Source of the DNA: Acanthosepion pharaonis
Taxonomy: Eukaryota > Mollusca > Cephalopoda > Sepiida > Sepiidae
Assembly: GCA_903632075.3 (NCBI GenBank)
Contig: CAHIKZ030004736.1
Coordinates: forward strand, 558,001 to 622,000
Length of the DNA stretch: 64,000 bases
Direction: 5' to 3'
Part shown: in pieces, positions 12,815 to 28,280 of the stretch
How positions within the stretch are numbered: position 1 is the first letter of the stretch
Layout of the letters: each line of letters opens with the position of its first letter
The notes under the pieces: generated by a model
Told to the model about the DNA's origin: nothing
What the model saw: only the letters and a program-made list of their open reading frames with translations
Databases searched by the model: none
Position numbers and translations under genes: made by a program

Positions 12815-12939
12815 TGATCTGGTTTTAGATAGATATGAACAGACTGAGATAGATTGATTGATTGACATGAACTGACTTAGATAGATCGATAGTTAGATAT
12901 GATTTGGTTTTAGATAGATAAATAGATATGAACAGACTG

Positions 12940-12976
<37 letters not shown>

Positions 12977-13252
12977 TGAACAGACATAGCTACCTAGATA
13001 GACATGAACAGACTGAGATACGATGATAGATAAATAGAGGAACAACCCAAGATGGATAGATAGATTGATAGAGAAAAACCTATGTATGATTTTTGATAAA
13101 AAACAGATATCGATAAGAACATGAAACAGATATGAACAAACTGAGATAGATTTAAACAGGTTAGAATAGGTTGATAGTTTGTTCATATATCAGTCCATCG
13201 ATACTGTGATCTCTCTTTGTCTCAATCGTTTCCTAAGTCATTTCATATCTGG

Positions 13253-13300
<48 letters not shown>

Positions 13301-16300
13301 TAACGAGAGAGAATTCGATATGAACGGAGTGAAATGGTCACGAACAGACTTTAACAAAAGTAGATGAGTAGACAAAAAAACGAGAATTAGATTAGCAAAG
13401 TCGCTGTCCTTTTACAAGTAAGTGTCGCCTTTAAATGCTTATGAGAAACATTATTTTGCATTTCTTTTTTTTCTGTTGAATCACTTGTTCAGATTCCTTG
13501 CACAAGTGTTGCAGCGTATATGAGAGCCTCACATTTTGTGCTGGTCGCTAATTTTGCAACTCAAATATAACTGATTGGCTTTTCTAATAATAACATTTCG
13601 ATTGCACTTCTCTGCTAGAGAAGTTATTTCTTCCGCCTCAAATATGGTAGAACTTATCTTTCTTGTTCCAACAAGATACAAGGCATGAAAGGCTAAAGGC
13701 GAGCTAGTTGAAATATTCTTTTTACTTAAAATAAAACTAATCACCTGTGCGGGCAGTTAAGGAGCGACAGCAGTTAAGGAGCGGCTTCGATGCGTTGTGG
13801 GTGACTTATTAGATTCTGGGTTGATTGACTGATTAATTTGTTTTTTACGGCTTATCAGTCTTTTGCGGGTTATTTAAAGTCAGAAAATATTTTTAGATCG
13901 TAAGAATTTTTTGGAGATAATTATGATTTACAGATACAAGTCCTACTAACTAACCGTTAGCTGCTAGAAGAGGTGGATACTTACCTTTCCCAAGGGTATT
14001 TGTGCGTAACTGAATATAACGAACCCGACAAGAATTAGAACTGGGCTCTCCGATTTCCAATTCTGAGCCGTTATCCATTACACCAACCGCACATCTAAGC
14101 TTACAGCATCAGTTTTTCCCAAGTAGTCATTCATTTAGTTACTAACCAGGCTCGATGTTGCTTAACTTCGGTGATCGTATGAGGACTAGTGTTTCGATGT
14201 GATATGGCCGTAAGCCGATTCGGTTCTGAGATTATATTTTATATATAGCAAGCAGGCGTAGTTGTAGACATCAGGTTTCAAAATGGCCCATACAGAGTAT
14301 AAGGCTGATATAGGAAAATGTGTATGGATTTTTATCTTAAATGTATTCGTATAATTTCGAGCGAGGTAGCCGTGACTTTGTGAGATCATGCATTTATGAT
14401 AGCCCCAGTCATTGTGTTTCTAAATGATTAAATTGTTTAAAATAAAAACAACTTAGGTTAATACGAACAATAAAAAACTAAAAAGAAGAGTTAAATCAGT
14501 ATTACCTTGAAAACAAAAGGGAATTAACACTTTTAAAAATCTTTTCCGTATTCACGAACCCTAAATTAGTCTAGTTTGACTTCATTTGTTTTAAGGGCAT
14601 TGTTGCTAGTGACATGTTCTGGGGTGGGGAGTTATTGTTTACATTATTTACAATCGGATTAATGTCCTTGTCTTTGCTGTTATTGCAGAAGATACAAAGA
14701 CAATGACTGAATCGTTATGGCAATAGCAACAAAGATGCGGAAATTAGTCTGATTGTACAGGGTGCGATGGGTAAATTGTCGCCATTTTATATTTTTAATT
14801 TCGTGCATGCGCGTTGTTTGTTTTTGACTTTTTCGACTGCACAGTAGAGTAGGGTCAGTCGGGCATCGTCTGTGAGAAAAAAGAGCACCGTGACGCAAGT
14901 CACTCCGCTAGCAATTTGAAAACGGCATGGTGTGCTGCTTATCATTCGTGACGGAAGCTATAATACAAAAAGTGTTTGAGTGTTAATCTGAGGATAGTGA
15001 GGAGGGTTCCGAAAGAGTTGGATGAGTTTTATGGTGATTACTGTGTTTGGTTTAATCACTAGTGATGACGATGTTATGCCTCCATTCATTTTCCCACAAG
15101 GCCTTAGACTAAATACAGAGGCCTACATCAAGTATCTTGAGGAGGTTAATGCTGCCCTGGGTTAAGAGGGTAGTTGTTGGAAGACCCAATATCTGGCAAC
15201 AGGTCTCTGCACTATGCACACAAGCAGGAGAACCCAGTCATGGCTGTCAGACAATTTATGTGACCATATCACCCCATACATTTGGTCATCTAACTCCACA
15301 GACTGTAACACCCACAACTGATTACTATGTGTGAGGCGCAGTTGAGTAAAAGACAAACAAAACTCCTTGTAACACCAAAGATGAACTGAAGACAAGGATT
15401 ATGGCAGCATTCACCAAATTAAACAAGGAAAAACTGCTCAGAAGAGTTGCAAGAAATTCCGAAGTCGTCTGGAGACCGTGGTTGAAGCTAGTGGCTATTT
15501 TATTTAATAAATTTACTGTTTAGTATTTTAAGATATTTAATGTGTAATTTTGGTAAATATATGTTAAAATGAGGTGTCGTTGTTATTTTCATTTTTGCGT
15601 AATTTAGACGACAATTTATCCATCGCATCCTGTATATAACGTGAATGAAAGAATGAATTTATTTGCTTCACCTTGTTTTTTGCTTGCTTAGTAATGCAAA
15701 GGATTCTTGTTTGAGTGTACTTTTTTCTGCTTAATACTTTGATAATGTAATAACTGATACTTGTTTGAACATTTCTCTCTTCCTCCTGAAATCTTGTTAA
15801 TTTGAAGCAACGTTTTTTGTATGTTTCAGTGTAGCGAGAAAGTTTATGTGGCAGTTGCAAGATACCTGAACAGTGGCTGTAAACCGAATCTCATCGAAAA
15901 AGCAAAAATAATTTCCATTTCACATGATGTATCCTTTGGGTTTCGCTGACAAGTGAAAGTTTTACCTGACATATATATTTATCATTTATCTGACTTCATC
16001 GAAAGAAGGAACAAAGTTAGATACAGGCTCAGAGCACAGAGCGCTTCTCTCAGTTTCGAAAATCAAAGTTAGGTTATAGCATGACATAATCACCATCAAC
16101 TAAATAATTTTGCTATTATTCTATATTCATAATAATCATAATAATTTTTCTATTATTCTATATTCATAATCACATCAACTAAATAATTTTGCTATTATTC
16201 TATTTTTTCTTCATAGAAACTATTTACCTACAAATAGAACAAAATCATCCAATGTTGGCACTGGATGTTTGTCATAGAAGTTATTTATTTATATTCTAAA

Positions 16301-19164
16301 TTAGATGTTTTCAACCTTTTTTCTTCCAGTGTTCCCGTTTGTCCTGTTGTGAACATAAACCTTAGCCTAACTGTCGTTCACCGACGAGACAAATCACCCC
16401 ATGTTGCATTTCGATTCTCGTTTACGTCGATTTGCACAAAAATTTTGAAACCTACTTGACGTTAATAAGGAAGCGAAAGGGTAAATATGGCCACGGCGAA
16501 TCTGGAGCTAGGTAGGTGACACTTGGGAAAATTTCCCTAGTACTTCTTTCAAGGCAGACTAACGGACCAGATCTCCGATTTGGCCAGCAAGAATTCCAGC
16601 TTTCTCCTACCACCCCAGTCTATATCTGCATTACTACACAGGACTTGTAACTCGCGAACAGGAGGTTTGAAACTGAAAATTCTAAATGTAACTCTACTTC
16701 CAAGTGGAACGTTCTAACTTCCGGCGAAATGGCACTTGTCCCCGAAAGTTTTCATTTATTTATTTATGACACTTTTCTTATGATAGTGGTTGGCTGTTTT
16801 GAAAATCTTACTTTTAGGCTTTATTGCTGGTCATAAAACACCAGATAATTCAGACTCAGCTAAAAATATCTAGAGTACACTTGACTTCCCGTGTGTCCTA
16901 AGTCAATCATATGGCGGCACATTATGTCACACTATTCAGCTGTGTTAGCGTGCATATTATGAAGAATGTAGTGTAAAACGAATTGATATCATAGAATCAG
17001 GAAATGGATATGTAGTATTTATTTGTAATGTAATATTTTTAATGAAATGAATGCAATTGAATTTTTCCAACAAGTAACACAATTCTGGAGAAAACAATTA
17101 GGATGCGAAAATCGCATAACGGTTACTGGCGCATAAAATGGAATTCGCAAACTCAATTTCAATTATGACCGAGGCTGTTGTAGTCACTTTGTACTAATGT
17201 CTTTGGTTAAGTCATGGATCCAACTCCCCACCCACTAATGTTATGAGTAAAATAGTAGGGCATACCTGGCTCTTTGGCAGGACAGTCGAGAAATATAAAA
17301 TTAAATTTAAAGTCGAGAACCTTTTCCATTATGTGTCCCCATATGATTTACTCAGCAGCAATCATGGTGATTCACAAATTAACAGATATTAAAGAGGATG
17401 TTGTGAAGAACCATGTTCGTCTATGTCTTGAAGAGATATGGTTAAAAAAGACACAATTCTAGTAACAGTTTCATGGAGATGCACGCATATATCATTCTCA
17501 TCTGATTGGTTTGTACAAAATTTGTTTTTGGTTGTAGACATTGCTGATTAAAACAAACCTAGGTTATTGGAATGGAAAGAAGCGAACGAGTTTGCTTTTA
17601 TGGAGTGTCACCTATTAACGCAATGATGCTGTTTGCAAGACAACCAAGATGCATTTAGCTGGTTTGGATCATTCAAATTTTTTTTTTACATACCTTGCAC
17701 TCATATTTTATTGGTTTGAAAATTCTTGTTCTAAATCATGAAGATTTCTGACTTTTGAGCAGATGGCATCCGAATTACAAACGCTATGAGAACATACATA
17801 TTACAAATGCATATCGTTTTTCAATTGAGGAGATTTATTGTATTTTGGCTTGTCCTTAGTCTGGACAGAACGGCTGGATTAGATTAATTACGTCAGATCG
17901 TTATTTCTAATTAGCTGCATTGACTAGCATACGTTTACATTCATGAGAAGAAAATTACGTTATATAAACATTCGCTTCAACTTCTAGGGTTTGGACAGTG
18001 ATTGATTATTTGGAGACAGAAGAGCAGCGTTATTAATCTAAATTCGTTTCTCATTTTGGCAAAAATTATATAGAACCGAAGTTTTCAAGTGTTAATCAAG
18101 AGGCGTAACTTATAACACCATAAATTCCCGCAAATTTCCTTTATCAGAGCTTAAATGGCGTGTTCAGGTTTTTTCTGAGAAATGGCTTTTTGATAGAATT
18201 CTTCTTGAATCAACATTATCAAAAGTTGTTAACGTCAGTATTCTGAAATGATTTGAATACAAATTTGATATCTGCGACTTGAATAAAAATTATATTTATT
18301 GCACATTTCTTTATAATATTTGCTATAACCGACATTATGTTGACGTTGCTTTATTAGGAGAGAAATGACAATTATTAAATGGTTTTGATTATTATCTTTA
18401 GCATAGGCGAAAGGGAGGAAGCCTAAAAACATTCATTTGAAAAGTATATTGAAAAAAAAGCACAAAATCTTTTAGGAGAATGTATTGCAATACATCACAT
18501 TTTTTTAAAGGTTGCCTTAACTGTACCAATGTAGATCCCTCAACGTTTGTTTAAAGTTGTACACGTGTCCGCTCTGGATATACAGGCTCAGAACCTACAT
18601 AGCTACCAGCCAACGGAAAGTGTCGAGAAGTTAATTGTCGACATGGTGGGCCAGATACTGAAATTGGGCTCTCAGATAGTCAGACTGCCAAAGGTGAGTA
18701 AATACATTTACTTATTGTTGTAGATTTCTTTAAAATGTCATATCCAAACGCGTCTTCCTTGATTTGCGTGATAATCTTTCGAAAGATGGAGATGTCAATG
18801 TCTTGCTATTTATACTCGAAGTCAAAAACTGCTGATCCATACGATCTACACAATAAGATTATAGACAAAAACTGTGTAACATATATTATACAATTAATCA
18901 ACGTGTTCATTGGCTTTATCTCATTTGATCGACTCCAGAGTTTGGTGTAATATTGCTCATCAATATCAATGACGTGACGAACTCTGGGGTCGGTTAAATT
19001 AGATACCTTCATTGAACAATTATTGATTTATTTAATATTGTCACTCTAGTTATCTACTGAATATTTTGATAGACAGATACGTAAAATTTGGGGCAAACAT
19101 TCTGCTGGCCTAAAAATGCGTTAAATTCTAGTAATTTTACATATTTTGATAGGTGTTAATGATT

Positions 19165-19233
<69 letters not shown>

Positions 19234-22200
19234 ATTTTCCCTAATTTTCATTGTCCCAAGCGACGACTTCTTTAGCCATTTTCAAGAAGGTTTTGTTTTT
19301 GGTGTTTTTAGTTTTTCCTCATGTTTTGACTGTTTAAGTTGTATTTTAGAAGCGTTTATTCCGAGCCTTCGAATGTTCTTTTTTTTTATAATTTAACATT
19401 CTGTATGTAAATTTACTTATATTTATTTCTTTTGTACAAATATCTCATTAAGCATAGAGTGGGGCTTTCCCTGGTCCAAATCTACATAAATGAAACGGTA
19501 ACATGAAACCTTATCACTTTCCGGTTGCCAGATCTCCTGTATCCACAATAGAAACACTGGCTTGTATCATGTGTTCTTCACTAGCCATCAGAGTAGAAGT
19601 GGAATCCTCTTCTAAATTTTCATCTGTGAATTAAAACCATAATGATGATAAGGCCAAATCAACTTCTTCCTGTTCACTGTCCTGTCACAAGATGTCTTGA
19701 CAAACTTGTCCCACCGCTGACATAGTTAACGGAGAAATGTGTGCACAAACCAGTCTCCCACCGACAGGAGCCAGTCATAAGATCGATAGCAAGGACATAT
19801 CTCATACAGCGCTTGTTGGTTAGGTAACTATGCTGACTATTCGCTTTTAGTGACTTCTATTCTAGCTTGGTGATCCATAATTCTCGCCTCCTACCTGTTT
19901 AAACGGTGTCTGTCGTGATATAATGATTGACATGGTGACTTTTCACTTTTGACTGTTTTGACTAAATGCATATGGAATTGTGAAGCAATTAAGTAGTCTT
20001 GTGGAGCATTAATGTTATCGTGAATTAGATTCTCACTAGGTGACTCACACGTGTGGTTTTGTAACAGACTAAGCTAAGCTTAGTAAAACCGATATGTAGT
20101 ACCTGGCGTAGAGTGATGTTTTCCAAGCTAATCAGAAACATTCAAAGTAGCAGTTCTTAGAAAAAGAAAGTAAGAATAGAACTTTCTTGTTACATTTGGA
20201 GTACTGATGAAATGAGGGTTATAAAGGTTTGAATTGGTGGAACTAAAGAATGGAGCTCATCTGAACATTTGCCATGGAAATCATGACAAATGTGGCATAC
20301 ATAGATCTTGCCACCCATTTGCATCCCTTTATGCTGGCAATGTTACGCAGTGGTGACAGTTTGGCCCAGCAAAATAACGCATTACTCCATTGTTCACAGA
20401 TGACACTCCTTTGAATTTCTCGTATTCAATTAACACCTACGTATGCGAAACTTAAACCTTATTAAACATGTATGCCGAAAGCCTCCCATAATTCCATTCA
20501 ACCAAGCACAACTCAGGTGTTGACAACCCTGCAATGTACCTTGATATACTCACACATCAACTTTATCATCTCGTAAATTCTATAGCACGTCGAATAACCG
20601 CTGTTATTTAAGCGAAGAGTGATGCTACACCTTATTAATTTTGGGGAACTTCAGTATATTAGCGAGGTATTTGTTGAGGATGAAATTTGTATTTTTAGTT
20701 TGCGTAGCGAAATTAAATAAAAACGTTTCGAAACTTCCACTTCCACAGAAACAAAAGCCATTGATAATATGGCCTTAGACACTGAATAGCTCAATTCTAG
20801 GACTTTATAAAAAAGGTTTTTACATATCTTGAAATATTTGATACATAACATATCAAATCATTGGATATCTTGAAAAGAGACGATTTCCCTGAATGAAAGG
20901 GAATCTATATTAAGGACAATCTTAATTACGGTTCTTATGAACCGACTTTCATTAAATATACAGTTCGTCACTTGATGTCTTGGATGGGAAGTATTTCTTT
21001 TTTGCCCGAATCTCCTTTTGAAGAATTTTTCTGGTTTTGCCGCAGAAATGGATGCTGCTGCTTTTAATCTTCCGTCTTGATAAATTTTGGCTGGCTAGCA
21101 GAAAAAAAAACAAACTATGTACAAATATTCTCTTACCATAATTTGGCATCATGGGCACTTCCACAAGAGTTTAAAGGAAAGGGCAATGTATGAACATTCT
21201 CTTGTTATAATTTCGCATCATGGACTCCACCTCAAGAGATAAAAGAAAAAACGAATTTAATTTTCACGCGACAAAATATATATACAACCATCAAGCTCAA
21301 AAGCGGCGGAGCCAACTTCATAAACAAATGAGTTTACTTTTCGTGACGCATGTTGAGTGCGCAACATTTGTTTATTTTTCTCTCTCCTTTTCTTCCTTCT
21401 TTCCTTCATAAAAAATAGAAAGAAAGCAGACGTTACCTTTTTTACACAGAAATCGTCTGTTTTCACAATTGACTACCGATCAACTTTCGATCAATTTTCT
21501 CAAAGGTAACTATACTATATAGCCCAATATCTATAAAAAAACAAATCTACATCATTTTTAGTTAATATTCATACTTTTTGTTATGAAAATTTAAGAAATA
21601 ATAAAGTCGATTTGCAATAATATATATATTTTTCATTGATTTTTCATGAAAATTGACAAAAATCGACATAACTTTCACATTTCAGCCAGAAATTGTTAAA
21701 TGTTTGGAAAATCTTCACAGAGATCATCCCGACCTGCTCCCTCAACAAGGTAAGTCAGAAAATCTAGAATTGCAAATGCTGATTTTGCTGTTCACTTTTC
21801 AGTTTCAAAGCTTTGTCATTCATTCCATTGGTTATTGTGAATGTGATCTCCCTCTTTTCGCTAGTCGAGCTGTTAAAGTTTAGGCGTTTCCAAGTTTAGG
21901 CATCAAATGTAGAATTTGCATAAATATAGTGGATTTATTTTTCTTTCAGCACTCTTTGCCAGTAGTGTGAAAACAAGTTATGTTGTCTAATGGATTCGCC
22001 AAAGAAAATCCCCAAGGGTAGCTTTCCTCTTTTCTTGTAGGCTTTCGTGTATTTAGTGGGGCCTAGAAGGAAGTCATATGCTTTTCTACACCGATTGCAG
22101 TGGAAGATGAAACCCTGATCTTGCGAATAGTGCAACCCATTATGACAAACTTTACAGTGACATGGGCGATTACACATTTATAGGTGGGGATTATACCCTA

Positions 22201-25200
22201 GTTCTTTTTAAGCAAAAAAGAACCCTAAAACGAGACAACTACTTATATAGTACGAAATGTTGTCATAACGACAAGTATCAGATCCGCATTTTGAATAATA
22301 CTTGGAATGATAATGTCTCATTTCAAAATAATTTAATGTTTATCTTCTAAGGGAGCATTGGTTTTGCGTTCTTAATGCGTTGTTAAGATATTTTGGTCAG
22401 CTTTTAAAGTTAGTCATTTTATACAGGTAAATTTGTGGATCTAAAAAGAAAATGTGAGAGATCATCTTCATGCTGTCCTCATTAATAAATGATAAATAGA
22501 TAAATAAACATGTTTCGGCCGTTGTTTCTTCTGGCCTTTCTTGAATCGTGAAATGTAAGCGTGATAACAAATATCTGTCAACAATATGAATATTTAAGAT
22601 TTACGAATTTTGCAAAGTTAGTAAAAAACGACAGAAAATATCTTTTGAAAGTTATTAATGATATAGTGAGTATGATTTATACAAAGGAAAATATATTTGC
22701 TTAATTAGAGAGTTGCTGGAGTCAAAATTTTTGTTGCGAAGTGGGAATGTTTTTTAGTTAATATTTAATGGATTTTGGTGCATTTGTCCTGCAAACAATC
22801 AAAATTTTGCGAACGTACAGGAGTCCGGTAAAAATAAAATAAACAGGGACTTTTAAACAAATAATTAATGCATATATTAACAAAAAGAAATTATATTAAC
22901 GTTTACACAGTTGAAAGAAAAGGAAAAAAACATTAAAAACTTAGCTATTCATAATACCTAAATTTTTAAGATATTTTCTTTACTTTCCTTTACTTTTTCA
23001 AGAATGTGCTTGCTTGTATGTGCGTTTGTGTGAGAGTTCAGTTGTCAGTGGATCGGGAAAAATGTTCCACAGCAGGAACGTCTTTATCTACGTACTGATA
23101 CATCTTGAAGCAAGAGTAAGAAAGTGGAAGAGGAATGAAATATTTGTCTATTTATAGACTTGAACAGCGCCGCTTAATGGATGTTTGGTAACCCACCAGC
23201 GATTTATTTTCTATGTAGATTTTTCAGCTGTTTGACTCCGTGTATATGGTTTGTTTTGATTAATTTACTCGTGTCTATTGTTTGTTTGTCGAATGTTTCG
23301 TTCGCACATCCAGCACCCGTCGACGTATTTCTATCGTGTTTTGGAATATTGACAAAGCTTCTTTGAGGGAGCATACGCATCTTCTCTCATATATGTCACA
23401 TCCGATGTTTGTGTCCGTGTGTTCTTGGGATTGATACTTGCTGGTCTCAGCACTGAACCCATTACTTCACTTTGGACTTTGCAAGTGCTTTTATCTTTCT
23501 GTTGATGCCGATGGAGCCCCAAGTTCATTTGTTCTTTCTGGATTAATTAAAGTTCTTTGGCAGATCACTAGTTTCGCTTAAAGGTCAGGTGGGAACAATT
23601 CCAAGAACACACAGACGCAATTACCGGGTCTGATTTATATGAGAGAGAAGATGAACACGCTCTCTAAGAAAAAATATTCGACAGTCCAGAATACAACAGG
23701 CACCTAAGGAAGGCAGGAGAGTATACGGCCAAATCGTTGTGAAAAAAAGGACAAAGTAATTTGTCAGAAGCAACCATATATTACGATTAAAATATCTCAT
23801 CTAGCAAAATTCATACAAGAAGTAACAGTTAAACGTTTGCAAACAAATAAACCAAGCAAAACCACAGAGCCTTCAAGTTTGAGGATATCGACTGTTGTTT
23901 GATCTGGAGAGAGATAGGTTTCACTAGTTTTACTTACACAGGACACGCTACGCATGAATGAATACCTCTCCATCTTTCAACCCAGGTATGTGGAAGGAAC
24001 TGGTCAGGTGTGCAGCTGAGATAACATCTGCTGTCCTCAGAACAATGTTCATGGGATTTTCATTAAATTGAAAATTATGAAGTTTTCATTTTTCTTAAAA
24101 GCTTTTTCAGAATATATGCTTCAGAAACTAAGCAAAATACAAAAAAGTTTGAAGTTTTATTAAAATTTTAGTTGCATAAAAAGAAAAATCTAAAAGTTTC
24201 TGAGATGGTTTTTGTTCTTGATTGCGTAAGAATTTCAATCAAAAATAACTTAGTTTTATATTTTGCTGACATCCTTTATGATATATTTGAAATTTGACTT
24301 CCTTATTTATGAAAACTTTGTTAACCTTATATCATCGATAGGCAAAAGAAAGTTCACAAAAACATGAACTCATTTGTATTTAAGTATTTTGCAGTTTTTT
24401 TAATCTGCTTGTGAGCATTCCGTCAATGGTCAGATAGATTAGATCTGACCACATTCAAGGCTAAATAAAAATATCTACGAAAATGGCCTTTTGCACTCAA
24501 TTGATCTTTATATAGCTTTTACGGACAACTCTTTGTAGACTTTTCATCGATTGAACTTTTAGTCTAGTGCTATTGACCGAAGTCTTGTAAAAGCATCTAC
24601 CGATATTTCACTTTATCTTTTGTTTTCCGAGCTTTTATAACATTCACAGAGAATCGAGGAAGAAAAAAGGTAGAAGAAAATATGAAAAGCAAGAATTAGA
24701 TACAATTATTAATGCAGTTTATATGTTCGAAATTTTACAAGTCAATTGATTAACTGAAGGTAAAGAGCATACGAGGGAAGATTTCTTTTGGAGAAGATAT
24801 TGCATAAAGAATTTTCTGATATATCTTTGATATTTAGAAGTTAAATAAATATTATTAAGTAAAAAGAAATGTAATTCTTAAAATCTATAATGTTGCATAG
24901 CCGTCCACTTTCTTTTATTTCAATCAATTGTTTATGTAACTGTAATGGAAATATAGTGGTGCTTATTTTCTGTGTCATTTTCGTTAACGTAAAAAACTAG
25001 GTTTATCTTGGAACAAGGCCACATTATAGAGCACTTAGTGATGACCCAAATCACAGAAGAACCAGGCCATACCACACAGGTCTTTTACCTGATGACCTGC
25101 ATCACACGTCTGCTTGGTGATGACCTTCTTCGACATCCTGAACTCGTGGTTAATTATTTCTCTTAGTCATAGATCATCCGTCTCACCAGAAGTCATCAGC

Positions 25201-26262
25201 ACATTCCTAACCTTGAACACAAAAACCTGGACAATTCCAAGAAGCTAGATGTCTTTGAATCGATGTGGTTCGCAGACAGTATCAGATTGTCATGTTAATG
25301 CTCTGAATATGTCTGGAAGAAAAATGAGAATGTCAAAAATTGGCGCATACTGCGTAACAGTGCATCCTGCACTGTTAGGTAGAACATACAGATACTGCAC
25401 TGATCTTTGACAATGGAATGAGAAGCTACAAATTGATTCTAGGCAGAAATCACAGACGCTATGTTCTTAAGTAAACCTGTTGATCCATAAGTAAACAATA
25501 ACTCTATTTTGATGGGTATTATGCATTTAAATAATGGATATGCCTGTGGCGTAACGTTTATCGGTGCACAATATGTAATCATCAGACAAAATCCAAATTC
25601 CGTTTGTGGCTGTGTTCACTTTGTTCCAATGCTTTCGAGAAAGGTATGCATTCATCTTTTCTTCCCTCAGCTATGGATTAAATAATAGGGTGGACTGGTC
25701 TATTTAGGCTTGATAGAGCAACCATTCTAGAAGGACAACCCTGAATTCAAAACTACGAAGCAGCCTATCAGAAACTACCCCATTACCTTTCCCCGGACCT
25801 GTGATAGTAATTCATAAAAAAACATTTAAAAAAGGAAGTTATGGAGAGCCATTATCGCCTATGTCCTGAAGGCGATAGAAAATAAATAATGCATCTATAA
25901 AACAAAATATATCTTTGCAATTTTTAAAATACAACTTTCTAAATATATTTGGAAAATGGCAAATATCGTCTGACTCATGAATATAGAGTAAAATTAATTA
26001 AAGAGTGCCTGAATTCGACCGTCTGTTATGTCACTATAAAATGATGAATTATAAAGAAACTTTATATATATTACTCATTAAGATGTCATCAGGTCAGTCA
26101 GAATTTGATGTGATCATTTTGATTTCAAACAAATTTTGGTTAATACCTATTTGTGATATCAAAAACCAAGTTAAAAAAATACAAAAACAAAGAAAGCAAA
26201 CATTTCTATTGGTTCCAAGTTTTGTTTATGCGGATTCTTGTTGAAGAAAGGTGAAGAAGTTC

Positions 26263-26327
<65 letters not shown>

Positions 26328-26993
26328 ATTTTCAAATTGACAGAAAGTCTGAAGGATTTTAACCAATCAAACTTTGAAAAACTTTTAATTTCTTTCATTT
26401 ATGAAAAATCAAGAAAGGTTTTTTGTTTGTTTTTTCGTTTTCGTAATGGAAAAATGTTTATGGTAATGATCAAATATTGATCGGCCTGCCGAGTCTTAGC
26501 AACTTCATTGCTCTTTTGTATCGATCAGTCTGTACGATCCCATTTAATCATGTTCAGGGGAATAGTGAATAGAAAGAAAGTAAATATATATATGTGGGCT
26601 GGGGTCCCTGGGTGCGAGTAGTGTAACGGTTATTAGCGCAGAAATGGATTCAGCGAAAGTAGTTCACATTCCAGCCGAGTCGGTTGCGTTCTCTTCGCTC
26701 TGTTGCCCAATGGGAAAGCAGTGGCTCCGTATCTTCTCGTATCTTAAATACTGAACAGAAGAGGTTAGGTGCCATCCAGTCTCGGAGAATTCAAACCCGT
26801 GTGGCATACACGTGCCGAGAATCACGAGGAGTTCATTCACCGCAACTGATTTACCATCAACCAAATTGATCTCGTCATGTCGCTAGATCCTGGTAGAGAA
26901 GTCGATAGGTTGAATTTGCAACCTGTGCAACCGCTTTCTCATCTTATAAACACACTCACGCATACGCCTTTCTTTAAAAAAATTCACCCCTTA

Positions 26994-27035
<42 letters not shown>

Positions 27036-27910
27036 TTGGAGAAAAATGTATGACAAAGTGGTAAAAGTTTTCTTGTAACGTGTTTCGTCCTTTAGGATAT
27101 CATCGGACTAAATCTATTATTTTGATTCGACAACACATGCGCTCGAACGATGGATTCAGTAAATTGGATTTTTTTTCATAATCTAGTCTATTTCAGTTAG
27201 ATTCTTTTTATTTCCATTACTTTTGTTGGTAGATATTCAACACTTTGATAATATTATTCCAGGTAGACTTTTTATTATCACAATGTTGGATATCTTATTT
27301 ATTCTCAGGTAATTCTTCAGACCTACTATTACCAACGTACTTTGTCAGAAAACTGACATCAATGCTGAGAAGTTCTATACCAGATCCATTTCCTAAAATA
27401 TAACTAAATAATCAAATAGTAAAATTTTGGAGGGGAATACCTTCTTGGTCAGAGAGAGAAGTTTTCCACACTCCATCTTATAATGGTTGTCGCAGACAAA
27501 GTGGGCATTATTGATTATCTGTCTAATTTTATTACTGTTGTCTTTTCGGTTTCATTTCAAATGGAAATTTGATTGTAAATGTAGACTTTAAACTTATTGT
27601 ACTTTGTAAGTTTAAAGTTTATATGCAAAAATTTACAATCGAAATGATTTTAGATTTGGAGGTATATTCGTTTTATAAACAAGCGGCATCCACCAAAGTG
27701 TCTTTTCTTTTGATAGTCTTTTCTTATTAATAATTAATAAAGATAGAAACAAACTCAACTTTATTCTATTTCGTAATTTCGTCTTTACATTCTAGGACAT
27801 ATTAATTACTCTCTACCTTAAAGTAATTCTATCGTGGGGTTAATTTTGGTGAATGTATGACATGAAATTTGACTCGACTTTCTGACATTGCCCTTTCATT
27901 CGGCGCACTC

Positions 27911-27950
<40 letters not shown>

Positions 27951-28220
27951 CTACATTGGAGCTTATGTTGTACTGAGAAAAAAACAACTAGCGATCACAG
28001 CTAATTTCAAAATGCATACACGAAAGCAAATTCCTACTAGGCTACCTTCAACTACATCATGATTAAAATACTAAAAAGAAAATCCCATAACCTAAATCTA
28101 ATAAATTTTACTGAAACTTAGAAGCAAAAGAAAATAAACGAAAGAAGAATATAAGGCCGGTTCTCTCTTTCTCCCAATTCTTTTAAACAGTTGAATCCCT
28201 TCTCTCTCTCTCTCACACAC

Positions 28221-28280
<60 letters not shown>

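Larger units (their letters stand above)
3518..15829 (+). other. Intron 1 of the TEX47-like gene
   Basis: About 12.3 kb. Recognised contents are listed separately: GA-rich tract, interspersed repeat at 4.2-4.7 kb, fold-back at 5.3 kb, LINE tail at 11.2-12.6 kb, GATA arrays, 5S-tRNA SINE and mariner. The stretches 5.45-7.15, 7.3-9.3, 9.8-10.4, 10.6-11.15 and 13.35-13.75 kb show only AT-rich sequence with no motif, exon or RNA that I recognise. Confidence 0.65.

Noticed and set aside
15830..15953. Longer version of exon B using a downstream GT or GC donor
   Set aside because: The GT at 15939 gives a phase that does not fit exon C, and a GC donor lacks consensus. The GATGTATCC donor restores SHDIPQRLF in phase 0.
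18556..18693. Later acceptor for exon C (after TTTAAAG)
   Set aside because: It would need a different phase from exon B and would drop the conserved IPQRLF residues.
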